64,000 nt of DNA, taken from Taudactylus pleione (lineage: Eukaryota; Chordata; Amphibia; Anura; Myobatrachidae). The position numbers were made by a program, and so were the translations under genes. The stretch is from positions 3,019,001-3,083,000 of the forward strand of contig JAUIMM010000601.1 in the NCBI GenBank assembly GCA_031769625.1, read 5' to 3'. Positions 22,034-34,149 of the stretch are shown one piece after another; position 1 is the stretch's first letter; each line of letters begins with the position of its first letter. The notes under the pieces are model-generated. The model did not search any database and was not told where the DNA came from. It was given only the letters and a program-made list of their open reading frames with translations.

Positions 22034-22932
22034 ATGGGATTGAAATGCCAACGGCTGTTTAGCCGCCGGTTCAAATCCCGACAGCGATACCCCGACGCGG
22101 ATGAAATCCTAACAGCGGAGGTAAGTAATCTAACCCTGCCCTCTCCCCCCCCTAACCCTAACCCTCCTTTAGGGGTGCCTAACCCTAACCTTCCCCCATT
22201 AGTGCCTAAACCTAAACCCCCCTCTCTGCACCCTAAACCTAATCCTCCCGGGGGTCTCTAAGCATACTCTCCCCCCCCAGTGCCTAAACCTAACCCCCCT
22301 TTCCCTAGCCTAACCCTAACCCTCCCCGGGGGGGTGCCTAACCCTAAGTCCCCCCGGGGGGGTCCCTAAACCTAACCCCCCCATCCCCGGCTACATCGCT
22401 ACCTACCTCCGGCACTGGACGATCGAGATTAACATAGGCATCGGTCAGTGGCGCCCCTCCCCGCAGTGACACCTGGTGCGGGGAGGGATGCCTTGTGTGC
22501 GGCGAAGCCGCGCGTGCCACCGAAAAGGGGACGTGGCTCCAAAAAAGAGGTGTGGCTTCAGAAAGGGGCGTGGCCTCACGGCCCGAATCTGGTCCCCAGC
22601 CCGTGTATCTCTATGGAGTGGTGAGGAGTGCCGGAGGTGCTGGTACTGCAGACTCTCTCACTGTGACAGGAGCTGAGTGCTGCACTAAATTCTACAGTGC
22701 AGCACCCGGCTCCTGTCACTGAGTGGAAGCCTGCACCCTGGTGTCACCCCTCGGTGGGTGACACCCGGGTGCGGCCCACACCCCCCTTGTGACGCAACTG
22801 GCGTCAGTATTTTGAGTTTGACGCCTGTGCTAAATCTCTTGCCGGGATTGTAGTATCGGGATTGAGACCGGCGGCCATGCGGCCGCCGGTCTCATAACTA
22901 CATCCCATGGGATTGAAATGCCGACGGCTGTG
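22034..22932. mobile_element. Telomere-like-array element, copy B, split by an hAT MITE
   Basis: Outer 'gccgccggttcaaatcccga' on the left answers 'atcgggattgagaccggcgg' on the right. The interior (22125-22390) holds CTAACCC / CCTAAACCTAAC arrays with C/G homopolymers. 'atgggattgaaatgcc(a/g)acg' appears directly repeated at 22034 and about 22907, just outside the GC-rich termini. An hAT element interrupts the right arm at 22446-22800. The frame at 21968-22261 is a translation of the array. Confidence 0.7.
22446..22800. mobile_element. hAT-type MITE nested in copy B
   Basis: Left end CAGTGGCGCCCC, right end 'ttgtgacgcaactg'. Flanks GCATCGGT (22438-22445) and GCGTCAGT (22801-22808) are an 8-bp duplication with two transitions. 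Internal hairpins such as 'aggagctgagtgctgcac' and its partner give chance frames. Confidence 0.75.
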
Positions 22933-23228
22933 TGCTTCAAGCTGTTCGGATAGTCCTTCTGAGCTGAACAATGTCACTATGAAGAAGGCAGTTATCACGT
23001 TACTTGTTAATATGAATGACAACACAATATAGACCTAGACTGGCACATAATGCCATTGGTTATAATTTAATATGTTAATGATGTGACTGTATCAATTAGA
23101 TGTGTTTCCTAGTCAATTTTCCTCAAGATCAAATAATTTTTTTCTGACAATAATATGTAAAAATATGTTATTTTTATAAATTGTTTGAATGGCCTATGTG
23201 AAACTAATATTTGAAGAAAATTCTGGAT

Positions 23229-23390
23229 GAATGGTCGACAGTAAGTAGTCGATAAGCAGTAGGTCAACACCAGAATGTTGACAGGGGCAATAGGTCGACA
23301 TGTACAAAAGGTCGACATAGATTTAGGTCGACAGGTACTAAAGGTCAACATGTCATGGGAATGGTTGACACAAAAATGGTCGACATATTT
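23229..23390. repeat. GGTCGACATG-type minisatellite
   Basis: Repeated 'ggtcgaca' / 'ggtcaaca' units (at least eight in 160 bp) at irregular 15-30 bp spacing, ending in a T/A run. CpG decay (tcgaca to tcaaca) is visible. Probably part of an interspersed element whose ends I cannot place. Confidence 0.75.
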
Positions 23391-23399
23391 TTTTTTTTA

Positions 23400-25179
23400 T
23401 TATTATTTTTTTTATGTACACAGCTTAAGCCAACAATCTTAATTATGGTATTGACTTTGGTTAAATATAAGCTCTAGATATATATAAAAAATTGGATGTA
23501 TTCATGATGTCACTATGTAGACAGTGACTATAATGACAGAAGCCCGGTGTCAGTGACCCAACATTGTTTTAACAGTACTTTAAGCATTTTAATCATGCAG
23601 ACATCATAACTTTAAACATGTCAGTAAAGCAGCATGTTTAAAGTTAGAATGCACACACGGTTAAAATCCTCTAAGTAGCATTACAACTGGATACTGGCAC
23701 TGGCTTATTTGTGTCTTCATACTCACTATCAACATTGTGACTGTGGTCCTAATGTATGTACAGTACCCCATAAAAAGACTAAAAAATTATTTTCAAATAA
23801 AATGAAAGTACTCTGGATCTAAAGATATAAAGATACTGTAAGTGACAGGGGAAATGGAAGCATCCATTATCCATCTATTTGGTGCTTGGCTCGCCTTCTG
23901 GGAGGAGAAATATAAGCTGCTTTCAGCACTGCCTAAGCATTACAGGAAAACTGAGGAAAACAGCAGTATTAAGTACAGAATTCATGGGGGACCTCACACT
24001 CTCCTAAAGGTAAGGGTAATTCATTTGTGCCTTCTTTAGGTGTCACAAGAATTGTTTATGTACAATTTACCATCTCGGTCTTAGAAGTGACATTTATGCT
24101 TGCTGCTGCAGCAACCAGTGCTTGGCAACAGAGTACGAGGTACTGCACACTGGGGCCATAACTAGGGATATATGAGTGGTGCCTCACCTTAAGGTGCAAG
24201 GCCAAAGGCTGGCAACATTGCTGCTTTGTTGGTACTTGCATTTTGCTTGCAGAGAGTCTGGTGGTGCCAATGAGAGCTGTCAGTAGGACACTCACATCGC
24301 TCAGTTTCTTGGTATCTTTTGTGATGTTATGTCATCACCTGGCCCAGTTATTGCTCTGTTCTGCACTCTTGCACTCTGACATCATTTCTGTTCCCGGTAT
24401 AGGGATCAATTCAATTAGGTGCTAGTTGGATCCTATGAGCTGTTCTCATGGCAAACTTACACTATGAATTGCATTTCATGTAATTGCATTTCAATGTAAT
24501 TACATGAATGACTGCAGGCATCAGTGAGCTCCATGCAAGACTACCCAGTGTTTTAAAGTAGCAGTCATTTAAAGGGCAAAACTACAGTATGCTCATTTTG
24601 CATTTTAAATGGCTGCTACTTAAAAACATCAGGCAACATTTACATGAATATAAATTACCCCCCGGGTCTCTTGACTTCCCTCTGAAGAAAAAGCAATGAG
24701 AAAACTTAAAAAAGTCATGTGGTTCATTCATGTTCTAATAAATCGGGAAATGCCACAACCTGATGGATGACAGGAAGGTTCCCTCAGGCTGTTCATTGTT
24801 GAATTATCCTCTACCCATGGTCAGTTTCAGTGAGTATTACTGTATAGTGAGGCTGCAGGCAAGGTCAATGACTAGAAAAAGGCCAATAAATGTAATTTAT
24901 AGATGGTACCACTGGACACCCCCAGTTTGATTCTGGATTTGGATAAAAAATCTCTCCCTTGGGGAGCTCTTAAGCTTAAAACTGCCCTGATTACTTATGG
25001 TATTGGAATATTATAGTGTCAAAAAGTAGCAATAGATACAGTATAACAAAGTTTGCACATCCAATTTCTTAACCAACTAACACAGTTAGCATTATTAATT
25101 AACCAATTTTGAGGATAAGATGAATTCTTGTGCTTCTTGTTCTTTGGCTTTTTACAAATGTAATTTCATAGTACATCAT
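23400..25179. other. No gene recognised
   Basis: A fragment near 24145-24240 ('ggggccataactagggatat') resembles an hAT-type terminus, but I find no partner. The frame at 23842-24039 has no domain. Confidence 0.45.
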
Positions 25180-25187
25180 GCTAAGAT

Positions 25188-25473
25188 CAGAGCCGTAAAT
25201 AGACTTTTTGGTGTCCTGTGCCAGAGAGAGCATTGTTCCCCTCCCCATTTTGTAAATAGGGACATAAGATAATGCAGCTGAAAAAGGGCCATGACCTCAT
25301 GGGGAAGGGCCAGGGAAGAGAGAGGGGAGGCCAGGAGATGCTGGGGATAAAAGAAGAGGAAGCTACAAGTGAGAATCATAATAAACAGGAAAATTGACAG
25401 GCCCAAACAGTGCCACCTGCTCTGCGGTGCCCTGTGCCATGGCACTGGTCGCACCACCCTAGTTACGGCCCTG
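25188..25473. mobile_element. hAT-type MITE
   Basis: Ends CAGAGCCGTAAATAG and CTAGTTACGGCCCTG. Flanks GCTAAGAT (25180-25187) and GCTATGAT (25474-25481) differ at one base. 286 bp; the 113-codon reverse frame across it is not a gene. Confidence 0.85.
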
Positions 25474-25481
25474 GCTATGAT

Positions 25482-27237
25482 TAACTTTTTTCTCATCGAT
25501 GAAGTCCTCCATATCATTCTTTTCTGCTTTTACTTTGCCATCAGATAGAAATGATTGTTGTACCTGCTAGATTTCAGTGTTGTCATACAGAAAGATGAAT
25601 ATCTTTGTACATAGGTTTTTCATTACTGTATTGAATATGTACTTTATGCTAACAGATTGGCTGCAAATAGTGGGTTTGTTGTTACGTTTATCTTTTCAGT
25701 GTAATTACAATAATGTATACTGTAAATGTTATAGTCACCATATGTTTTGATGCAGCCCAATTGTTGCTTTGTACAATTATTATATACTACTGTATCATGA
25801 AACAAACAGCAATATTGCTTTAATTTGTCTGAACTATCACTGATGCATCTTTTAAAACTGTAACAGCTCATAGCACAATAGGAATGAATTAAGGGCAATT
25901 TAATATACATGTAGGGACATCAAGACAAAGTGTGTTCTTGACAAACTAATGGATGTTTCTGCTGGCTTCTGCCATTTACTGTAGGCAAGGATGAATAACC
26001 TCCTTTTTTGTTGGAAAATTAACTTAGCAGCTGCAGGGAAAAAATAAATTAAAAAATCTGTGCTTGTAAAGTCTGCCTTGTGGCAAGAAACATATCGCAC
26101 AAAATCAAATTCTTATTTAAAACATGTGTGATGTGTTTTTAAATATAATATAAGATGGCACTAGGCAAAGAAGGTAATTTAAAAACTGGAAATATTTAAT
26201 TTATTTTGCACAATTGTACCTATATCAGCACTAGGGAATACACAAAGTTATACTTGTGCATTCTTCCATTCCTCCATTTCATATTCATCACACAGAATAT
26301 ATGAAACACTTTTTAGGAATGCAGTATTTTATTTAAATGTATTTGATGTCAAAAACACAATGTTACTTCAACGTTGTGCCCACTATCACTTTTGGATTAT
26401 TCTCTACATGCCTACAACTTTTTATATGATTTAATGGAATCTTGACAGTAAGGGACCATTGGAACTGTTTATTTCACATGTTACATTTGTATTTTCTAAT
26501 TATATTGCTTTATATGTATCATATGCATGTACTTTTATACATGTACTTTCCTATATAAATCATGACTACAGTAATTGAACAGAAGTTATCCCAATGAAAG
26601 TGATGATTGAAAAATAAGCACATAATTGATTGTGCAAAAAAAAAAATTAAGGTGATTTGTGCATTCAAAAAGACTCACCATACAAAGTGTTTAGCTCTTT
26701 CACCAACTAAATCTCTTTTTAATTATTGGGTAAATACTCTGTTTTTTTTCCCTGCAGCAAACGCACATTATCAATTGATACAGTTCAACTCATAAATTCT
26801 GCTACTCGAGAGGAAGTCAAAACAAAACCTCCAGTGTGACCATTGTGTTTCCACTTACATTCTTTCTGACCCCAACAATTTTAATGTAATAAATTATCAG
26901 TTCACTCAGTAACATCTTACACTAGTTGTAGCTAAATATACAATTACTTGTAATAAAGGCATCCAATGTAATTTAAAATTTGCTGCCATCTACTGCAGGA
27001 GTAAGACCCCCATCATATCCTGATAGTGACACATTATTTCTTCCACCTACAACTGATTATGCCATGCATTTTGTATAGTCCTAACTAAAAGAAAAAAAAA
27101 AGTAATTTGTTCATAAATATTTTTTGGACCTTCAATAAATTAACACATATTAATTAGTTCCCCATTAAGGCACATTTTTATATTATCCTAACCCAAACTC
27201 AATTAATTTATTACTGAGGCTATTCACCTACAGGGAT
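25482..27237. other. AT-rich interval without recognised genes
   Basis: No domain-bearing frame or repeat ends seen. Confidence 0.55.
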
Positions 27238-27716
27238 GTAGTCAAAATACCAATGCCCGGGTAGCCATCTGACGGAATCCCAGAGTCGAAATTCCGATTC
27301 AGGACCAAAGATATCCCGACACCTATCTTTAGCCTGACGACGGAATCCCGACAGATGGCTTCCCGAACAAAGCTAAATGGGGACAGGGTCAGCGTTAGCC
27401 ACTGGGAGGGAGGGTTAGGTTTAGGCTACCCAGGGGGGACTTAGGGTTAGGCACCCCCTGGGGAGGGTTAAGGTTAGACTGGGGAAGAGGGTTAGGGTTA
27501 GTCACCACCGGGGGGAAGGTTAGGGCTAGACACCCCCCGGGAGGGTTAGGTTTAGTGTGTGGGAAGGGGGGTGAGGTTTAGGCACCCCCCAGGGGGACTT
27601 AGGGTTAGGTACAACCCTGGGAGTTTTAGGGTTAGGCACCACTAAGGGAGGGTTAGGCGGGGTAGGGATAGGGTACTTGTTCGGGCTTCCAGCATCGGCC
27701 TCCAGGATTTCATACC
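27238..27716. mobile_element. Telomere-like-array element, copy C
   Basis: Left flank 'agccatctgacggaatccca', with a partner 'gacggaatcccgacagatgg' about 60 bp inward. The core (27400-27660) consists of GGGTTAGG / GGTTTAGGCACCCCC units. The right end 'catacccaacccc' matches copy A. Same orientation as copies A and D. Confidence 0.68.
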
Positions 27717-28230
27717 CAACCCCACCTTCAAATCCTTTACAGTTTCATATTGTATTTCCTTCTTAAACTGTATTTATAAGTGGTTTTTCCATCCAGTTTG
27801 GTATTTCATTTAATACAATGTAAATTGGTATAATATTAGGGTGTATAAATTTACAATCTTCCTGTTGCAAATAATAACTTGATCAGCTCATGTTTGACAA
27901 ACTACTCTTGTCATTAGGAACAAAATTGTGCTATCAATGCATTAATCAATGAAGATTACCATAAGCACAGACATACATGTGCAAAAACAAGTTCATGGTG
28001 TCATAAAGGGGTGGGTTTAGGCCAAACTACAAGATAAAATTGGATGTAAAACAACTGGTTTAACCATTGCATTATGCAATGGCCAAGTGCTACTTAGCAT
28101 CACACAAAGATAACCCCACCTGCATTAAAAATATTAAACAAAACCAGCATAGATATGGAGATGTCTTAAGCCTTCTACAGTATTTTATTCATCAGGGATG
28201 TGCAAATTGAACTAAAAACAAACAAGATCA

Positions 28231-28592
28231 ATGCTATGGTGATACATTAAATGTATAAATTACTCTTACTGTGGACTTCAAGTATAAGATATATGACACA
28301 TTTTAATAAAACATATTCAAACTTCAGACTACAAATCCATAAAAACGACTAAAGGTCTGAACAAGTTTTCCTCAAGGGGCTAAAGCATTTCCTTGTGGAA
28401 GAAACCATATAAATACATTTGAATATTCAACAGTGCCCCTCATATCTGTTGCTTAAAGAAATTATTTTATCTATTGCATTTATTAATATCTGAATTTTTA
28501 ATATATTTTATTCAAATGTGTCATATATTTTATAAGTGAAGTCCAAATAAAGAGTTATTTAGATTTTTTTTAATGTATCACCATAGTGCTAC
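28231..28592. repeat. Inverted repeat, about 90-bp AT-rich arms
   Basis: 'gctatggtgatacattaaat' at 28231 is complementary to sequence ending at 28592, and matching continues through 'gtggacttcaagtataagat' and 'atatgacacattttaataaa'. The arms are separated by about 180 bp. It looks like a decayed MITE; the outer limits are uncertain. Confidence 0.65.
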
Positions 28593-29489
28593 TCAGCATC
28601 TAGCCTGATACTATAGAACAGGCCTGGCCAACCTGTGGCTCTCCAGCTGATGTGAAACTACTAAGTTCCAGCATGCTTTACCCGCTGATTGGCTGCTATA
28701 GAGGAAGATCAGAATAAATAATTGAGTCTCTGCACCTAGCGATAAACTGCCCATTGCTGAGTAGCTCTGGACCCCTTATGGCACTCCTGGTCGGTGAGTA
28801 CCAGGGAAAGAAATGTTGAATGTTGAAAGCACCTGTGGCACTAACAGAAGGATCCCTTGGATGGTAAAGTGATCACTTTGATTTCCCTCTACACCCTCAA
28901 TATCCATCAGGTTCCATTTGTCTGAGAGGTCTTTGAGGATATTCAAAAGATTAGAAAAGACAAACTACTTATATTGAAAAATTTTAACATGGCCTGTTTA
29001 CCGTTCATAAAATAGATAAATCTCAACGTATATGTGTTGAAATATGGAGTGTGCTACTGTGCTGTCTCCATGAATGCTCCATAAGTCAAGTATTCATTGT
29101 TACCAAGATGGCCACCACCTGGTCTGTGCATGTGCATTGCAGTCTTGTTACTGTGTTAGAGTGCCACAGTGGGACAAGGACATGTTCCATTTAGTTATGG
29201 TGACCCTGCAATATATCCTGCATATATCCTGCAAATATTGCTATATTACTGCACCGCTTCCCTCATAAATGACCTGCTGGTCCTCTGTATGCTCTGCTCA
29301 AGCTCCACTCCATCCAGGATATTGTGTGTGTGTAACTGTGAGTATGGCTGTACAAACATACTATTACACTATAATAAACCAAACTCCTGGTTAAGTCCTG
29401 AGCTAGTGTCTATTATTTAACCTGTGTTCTACTACAAATGGTATACACATATCAACAACACACACATCTCTCTCCCCATTGAGACCTAA
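28593..29489. other. Unclassified; contains a 'ctccagc...ccagcatgc' repeat fragment
   Basis: 'ggcctggccaacctgtggct' and 'agttccagcatgcttta' at 28622-28680 resemble common interspersed repeats, but the ends are not definable. No gene. Confidence 0.4.
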
Positions 29490-30195
29490 GTTGCCTTTAA
29501 GAAACTCATGCCAGAATTTAACTTATACAATGTTAGGCATACATATTCTCCAAAGAAAAGAAACTACACTTTTTTAAGATTTTCAATTCATAACTCCTAT
29601 TCTAGGGTTGATCTCATACTATCAGACAAATGTGCCCTCCAGCTTAGCAAGCTTGTTAAAATATTACCCATCCTGTGGTTCGATCATGCCCCCCTAATGT
29701 GGGTTTTGGACTCCCATTTCCATGCACCCTTATTTTGGCTATAGAGACTGTTGCCTGCTGCAATCTCTTGATGGATTTCAAGTCCTGATGGATTTACTAG
29801 CTCTTTACATAGCTACATATTCCCCATCAAACATCTCTATAATTAATTATTGGTGTGCCTGAAAAAAGTGATCCTTAAAGTTAGTGCCATTCAAAAGGGT
29901 GGCCAACTGAAGAAATAACAACTGAAAATACAAATTGAAATTAAAAATAAACTTGACTCTCTAGAATCACTGAAACAAAAACTTCCCTTTAAAGCTCTCA
30001 AGAGAAAAATCAATGCCATTATTTTACAACTCTAAAAACTTATTGTAGCCAAAATGCAATCTGTTCTGAGAAAACTCTGGCACAAGTTTCATACTGCAGG
30101 AAACAAAGCGAGTAGACTTCTGGCCAGAAAATGAAGTGGCCAATGGGCCTGCAACAGAATTAAGCACTCACTAAACTATCCTGGCTAGAAATACC
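29490..30195 (+). pseudogene. L1 ORF2 fragment: C-terminal endonuclease and linker
   Basis: 'LMPEFNLYNVRHTYSP', 'RNYTFLRFSIHNSYSRVDLIL' and 'WFDHAPLMWVLD' match the end of the L1 APE-type endonuclease (the SRIDyi and SDHapl motifs; here FDHAPL). Downstream, 'KLWHKFHTAGNKASRLLA' is the conserved linker before the RT domain. The start of the endonuclease is absent (5' truncated) and frames shift. L1 ORF2 nicks target DNA and reverse-transcribes L1 RNA; this copy is dead. The next piece of the same ORF2 is at 32820-33038. Confidence 0.8.
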
Positions 30196-30232
30196 TCAAC
30201 CCTTTCGGTATAGCTAATATGTTGACCCAATA

Positions 30233-31110
30233 TCAAGTAGAGATGTGATGTAACCGGGAGGAGGTGCCTAGATGGTTAATGTCCCTACTGTACCTCTACT
30301 AACTTTGGCTTCATAAATGGTACAGATGCCTTCACAACTGTTGTCAGGATTTGGGTTAAAATAATTCCACACTCAAGACGTGATTTTTCTGGTCTTATGC
30401 CCAGGCATGCCAATGGCTTTCTTTTTATCACAAGCAAGAACTGTTGCCACTGGTGACTGATTTACATAAACAACATCCTCATCATCAACATCCTCATTAG
30501 CATCATATGGGACACAAATATCCCCCTTATCCTCCTTTTGCATGTCCTCCACACTATCATCCCCAATTTCTATTATTTCACCATGTAATACTAGCACAGC
30601 TGACATGGAGTCAATGATTTGCTGTGCAACTAGGTGACAGCTGTTAAACAATCCTTTGATAGAGGAAGCAAGTATGACAGTCAATTGTTTTTTTTTTAAA
30701 TACTACTACAAGTAGACTTCTTGGTTCCTTCCTGGAATGAAGATCCACCCCCAGCAGCAGCAGCAGGCCTAGTGCTCAAGGATTCTTCTGAGGAATACAG
30801 GATAAGGGAGGAGTCACCTAGCCTTATCCTGGATCCAGAACTACCTCCGATCATTAGTGAGGATATTGATGACAAAGGTGTTGGCGGTGGAGATTGCAGG
30901 TGCTGGGATCTAGCTGATGAAAGGGAGCTAACTGATGCTGGATTGTCTGTTGTTATTTTTTTAACACCAGTTTCTGATTTTCCCAAAAATGTTCCATTCA
31001 CTTACTGCAAATGATGTAACAGGGAGGAGGTTCCTAGATGGTTAAGGTCCCTACCTCTACTTACTCTGGCTTTACAGAGGGTACAGATGGCTTGACAATT
31101 GTTGTCCATA
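30233..31110 (-). pseudogene. hAT-derived gene fragment with two BED zinc-finger copies
   Basis: Read on the minus strand. At 31110-31005 is 'CQAICTLCKARVSRGRDLNH' then 'LGTSSLLHHLQ', a BED finger (C-x2-C, GTSSLLxHL), followed at once by a stop. At 31001-30696 is a Ser/Pro/Ala-rich linker. At 30684-30373 is an acidic stretch (DANEDVDDEDVVYV) after a frameshift at a homopolymer (about 30686-30695). At about 30365-30233 is a second BED copy starting 'VWNYFNPNPDNSC', then 'AKVSRG', now degenerate. BED fingers are DNA-binding domains of hAT transposases and ZBED proteins. No hAT catalytic domain was found. Confidence 0.7.
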
Positions 31111-31114
31111 TTGT

Positions 31115-32330
31115 GACCTACAGTGTCTCCATACATGTATGAACATTACACTGCAGTACCACTTACAGTGTCACAATACTTGGATGAAATTGAGGTACCA
31201 CTTACAGTGTCACAATACATTTATGAATATTACACTGTGGTACCACCTACAGTGTCACAGTACATGGATGAACTTGGGGTACCACTTACAGCAGGGGTCT
31301 TCAACCCATGACTTCACTACTACTAGGGGGCTTTACTATTAGGGGCACTAGTACTAGGGGGCATTACTATTAGAGGCTCTACTACTAGGGGCATTTCTAT
31401 TAGAGGCACTAGTATGGGAGGCATTACTACTGGTGGCACTAATACTGGGGCACCACTAATGGGGGTATTGTATAGGGGACACTGCAAATGGGCACCACTC
31501 ATGGGGGCACTACATAAGGGGCACTACCACTACTGAGGACACTGCATAAATTGCATTACCACTGGGGGTTCTACATAAGGGGCAGCACTACTGGGGGCAC
31601 TGAATAAGTGGTACTACCACTACTGGGGGCACTACATAAGAAACATTACCACTGGGAACTGCATAAGGGGCACTGCACTACCACTACTAAAGGCAAGACA
31701 CATGGGGCACTACCACTACTGGGGGCACTACACATGGGGCACTACCACAACTTGAGGGCACAGCATAAGGGGCACTACTGCTGGAGGCACTACATAAGGG
31801 GCACTACTGGGGGCACTGCATAAGGGACACCACTACAGTGGGCATTGCATTAGGGGCTCTACTGGTGTGGGCTTTATGTGTAAGGGGCACTACTGCTGTG
31901 GGCATTGTATAAGGGGCACTACTGTGGGCATTGTGTATAAAGGGCACAAATGTGGGCATTGCATAAAAGGGGCACTGTTGTGTGTCATACATGAATAAGT
32001 GACATGACTATGTGGTGTAATGTGTATTGGGTGAATCAAGATTGTGCTACTGTGTGGCATATAGCTTAGTGGCCCTTGATCTTCATTTAATTTTTTAATG
32101 TGGCCCACACTGTGTAAAAGGTTGAAGACCCCTGACCTACAGTGTGACAATACACAAATGAATATTAATCTACAGTACCACCTACAGTGTCACAATACAT
32201 GTATGAATATTACACCATGGTACCACTTACAGTTCAAAATGCTTGAATTAATTTGGGGTACCACCTAAAGTGTCACAATACATGTGTGAGTATTACATAT
32301 GAATATTACACTGCAGGTCTGACCGGCAAC
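31115..32330 (+). repeat. About 46-bp minisatellite 'ccacttacagtgtcacaatac', interrupted
   Basis: Units 'accac(c/t)tacagtgtcacaat' + 'acatg(g/t)atgaa...' repeat at 31118-31291 and resume at 32135-32300, separated by the hAT insertion. Frames such as 31123-31311 ('VPLTVSQY' repeats) are translations of the array. Confidence 0.82.
31292..32134. mobile_element. hAT-type element filled with 'ggggcactac' minisatellite
   Basis: Perfect 14-bp ends CAGGGGTCTTCAAC and GTTGAAGACCCCTG. Flanks ACTTACAG (31284-31291) and ACCTACAG (32135-32142) are an 8-bp duplication with one transition. The 843-bp body is almost entirely diverged 'ggggcactac(t/c)ac / ggcattg' units. No transposase. Inserted into the preceding minisatellite. 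Confidence 0.87.
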
Positions 32331-32444
32331 ATCACAGTAAAAAAAATTATAATATAGTACACTGGGGTACAGCACAAAAAAATTATAATTTTTTTAAATT
32401 ATATTAGCTTTTATTTTTTATAAACTAGGCACCATTGGCGAACA

Positions 32445-32625
32445 CAGTAGCCCATTGATGGATGGACAGAGCACCCCATGACCAACAAAGCATCCCTGGA
32501 GGACACAACATCCCCTTGATGGATGGACAGGGCACCCCTAGACTGACAGAGCACCCCTGGAGGACACAGCAGCCCTTTGATGGATGGGCAGAGCACCCCT
32601 GGAGGACAGAGCATTCTTGGATGGA
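32445..32625 (+). repeat. Minisatellite, unit about 66 bp ('gatggatggacagagcaccc')
   Basis: Three units of 'gatggatggacag(a/g)gcacccc...ctggaggacacag' are visible at 32456, 32517 and 32579. The open frames on both strands here (for example 32411-32778) come from this repetition. Confidence 0.75.
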
Positions 32626-32819
32626 AACACCATGTCTGTTCACTACACTCTCCACAGTCGGAGTGAAATGGCGCAAATGACCGGGGATCTTTATAGATTC
32701 CAAAATCCACGAGAATCCAACAGCGGGAGGATGACATTTTGCCTCGTTTTGGATTCCGAGTTTGGTGGGAAAACCCAAGCCTGAGTTATATCCTATTCGG
32801 ATTCTTATGTTCAGGTGGG

Positions 32820-33038
32820 TTTGGTTCTCTTATCTCTACTATCAAGTTTAATAGTACTTAACGAGATTCACATAGTGTGTATATTTCTGGATTTTGTTTT
32901 GCTTTTTTGTCACCAGCAGTCTTCACTGCTAACCGTACATGATGTTTTAGACAAGTTTAATATGGCTTCCTATTATAAGCTAAATGCTACCAAATCAGAG
33001 TCTCTACCTCTAGACTTCAAGGTACTTCTAATATACTA
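32820..33038 (+). pseudogene. L1 ORF2 fragment: RT palm end
   Basis: 'FLDFVLLFCHQQSSLLTVHDVLDKF' aligns with the L1 YADDxLLF region, here F-L-D-F so the catalytic pair is lost. 'YYKLNATKSESLPLD' is the conserved segment after it (gyKlNxxKSexlp). The roughly 900 bp of RT expected between the 30.2-kb piece and this one is missing. The piece stops exactly where the 33039 element begins and the ORF2 resumes at 42948. Confidence 0.78.
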
Positions 33039-33094
33039 GGGGGTAAATTTACTAAAGTTTTATGAATCGATAAAATCAACCGAATTCGAATTTA

Positions 33095-33428
33095 GGGCCT
33101 GCTACAGACACGTTCGCTAGCACATAGCGCTCACAAGCGGGTCGATGGTCGGGCAGTACGTGTTTTGTAGGCGGGTCGGGGGGGTGGCTGCACAAATGGA
33201 AGCATTCACGAAGGAATGCGTGCCATTTGTGGGCGGCCCTACTGACATCACACGTGATGTCAGTAGTGAACTTCCTGCTCTATTAGAGCAGGAAGTTTAC
33301 TGGGGCTTGCGGTGGATGAGACCCTACCACAAGGGTCTCGTCGCAAGCCTGATAGTCATTATAATCGTGACCATCGCCAGGCCGCCCGCACAAGCTGCAC
33401 AGATAGCGAGCTCCTCTGAATCAGGACC
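33095..33428. mobile_element. GGGCCTGATTCA-family element, copy 2
   Basis: Left 'gggcctgctacagac' and right 'gaatcaggacc' match the family ends with changes. The flanking duplication is TTA (33092-33094, 33429-33431). The interior shares 'gacatcac...gatgtcag' and 'ttcctgctctattagagcag' with the copy at 47641-48136. Confidence 0.8.
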
Positions 33429-33475
33429 TTAAATCGAACTGCAAAATCCCTTAACAAATTCCTTATTTACTAATA

Positions 33476-33900
33476 CAGGTTGAGGCTCCCATATCCAAAA
33501 TGCTTGGGACCAGGGGTATTTTGGATATCGGAATATTCCGTATTTTGGAATAATTGCATGCCATAATGAAATATTTTGGGAATGAGGCCCAAATATACAC
33601 ACAGAATGCATTTGTGTGTTATATACACCTTATACACACAGCCTGCAGGTAATTTTATACAATATTTTCAATAATTTTGTGGCTCAAACAAAGTTTGTGC
33701 ACATACATGAAATTAATTTATGTTTCATATAAACCTTATACACACAGCCTGAAGGTTATTTTATACTTTATTTTAAATACTTTTGTGTCTTAAATAAAGT
33801 TTGTGTACATTGAACCATCAAAAAGCAAAGGTTTCATTATCGCAGTCATGCTAAAAATATTCCGTATTTCGGAATATTTGGATAAGGGAGACTCAACCGG
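33476..33900. mobile_element. Tigger/pogo-like MITE, copy 2
   Basis: TA-flanked (33474-33475 and 33901-33902). Left 'caggttgaggctcccatatc', right 'ggataagggagactcaaccg', with complementary 'ggaatattccgtatttt' just inside. 425 bp, AT-rich body, no coding. Confidence 0.78.
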
Positions 33901-34149
33901 TATTCCTATTTTGCATTCGATTTTGGTCGATTTTAAGAAGGAATTTTCAGTTTATGAAATCCCTTCCAAAATCAAACCTCAAATCACAATTAAATTGAAT
34001 GCAAAATCGAAATCAACTTCCTCATTGCTTCCTATTGGGCCAAATGTATGACATGCACACTAAATAACAGGGGGAAAAACTGGAAACACTCTAGAAAAGT
34101 GAAATTATTTATAATTTCTTCATAAATATAATATGCTCATCTTAAATAC

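Noticed and set aside
22060..22085. A tRNA B-box-like 'ggttcaaatcc' at about 22068 and again near 60491
   Set aside because: Both occurrences are the shared terminus of the telomere-like-array family. No A box, cloverleaf or SINE body fits around them.
30721..31014. 97-codon plus-strand frame starting MVPSWNEDPPPAAAAG
   Set aside because: It is the antisense of the BED-finger gene linker on the minus strand, which has the better domain evidence.
32411..32778. Cys-rich minus-strand frame (108-117 codons) resembling a secreted cysteine-rich repeat protein
   Set aside because: The periodic Cys pattern follows the 66-bp minisatellite; there is no signal peptide and two minus frames are open at once.
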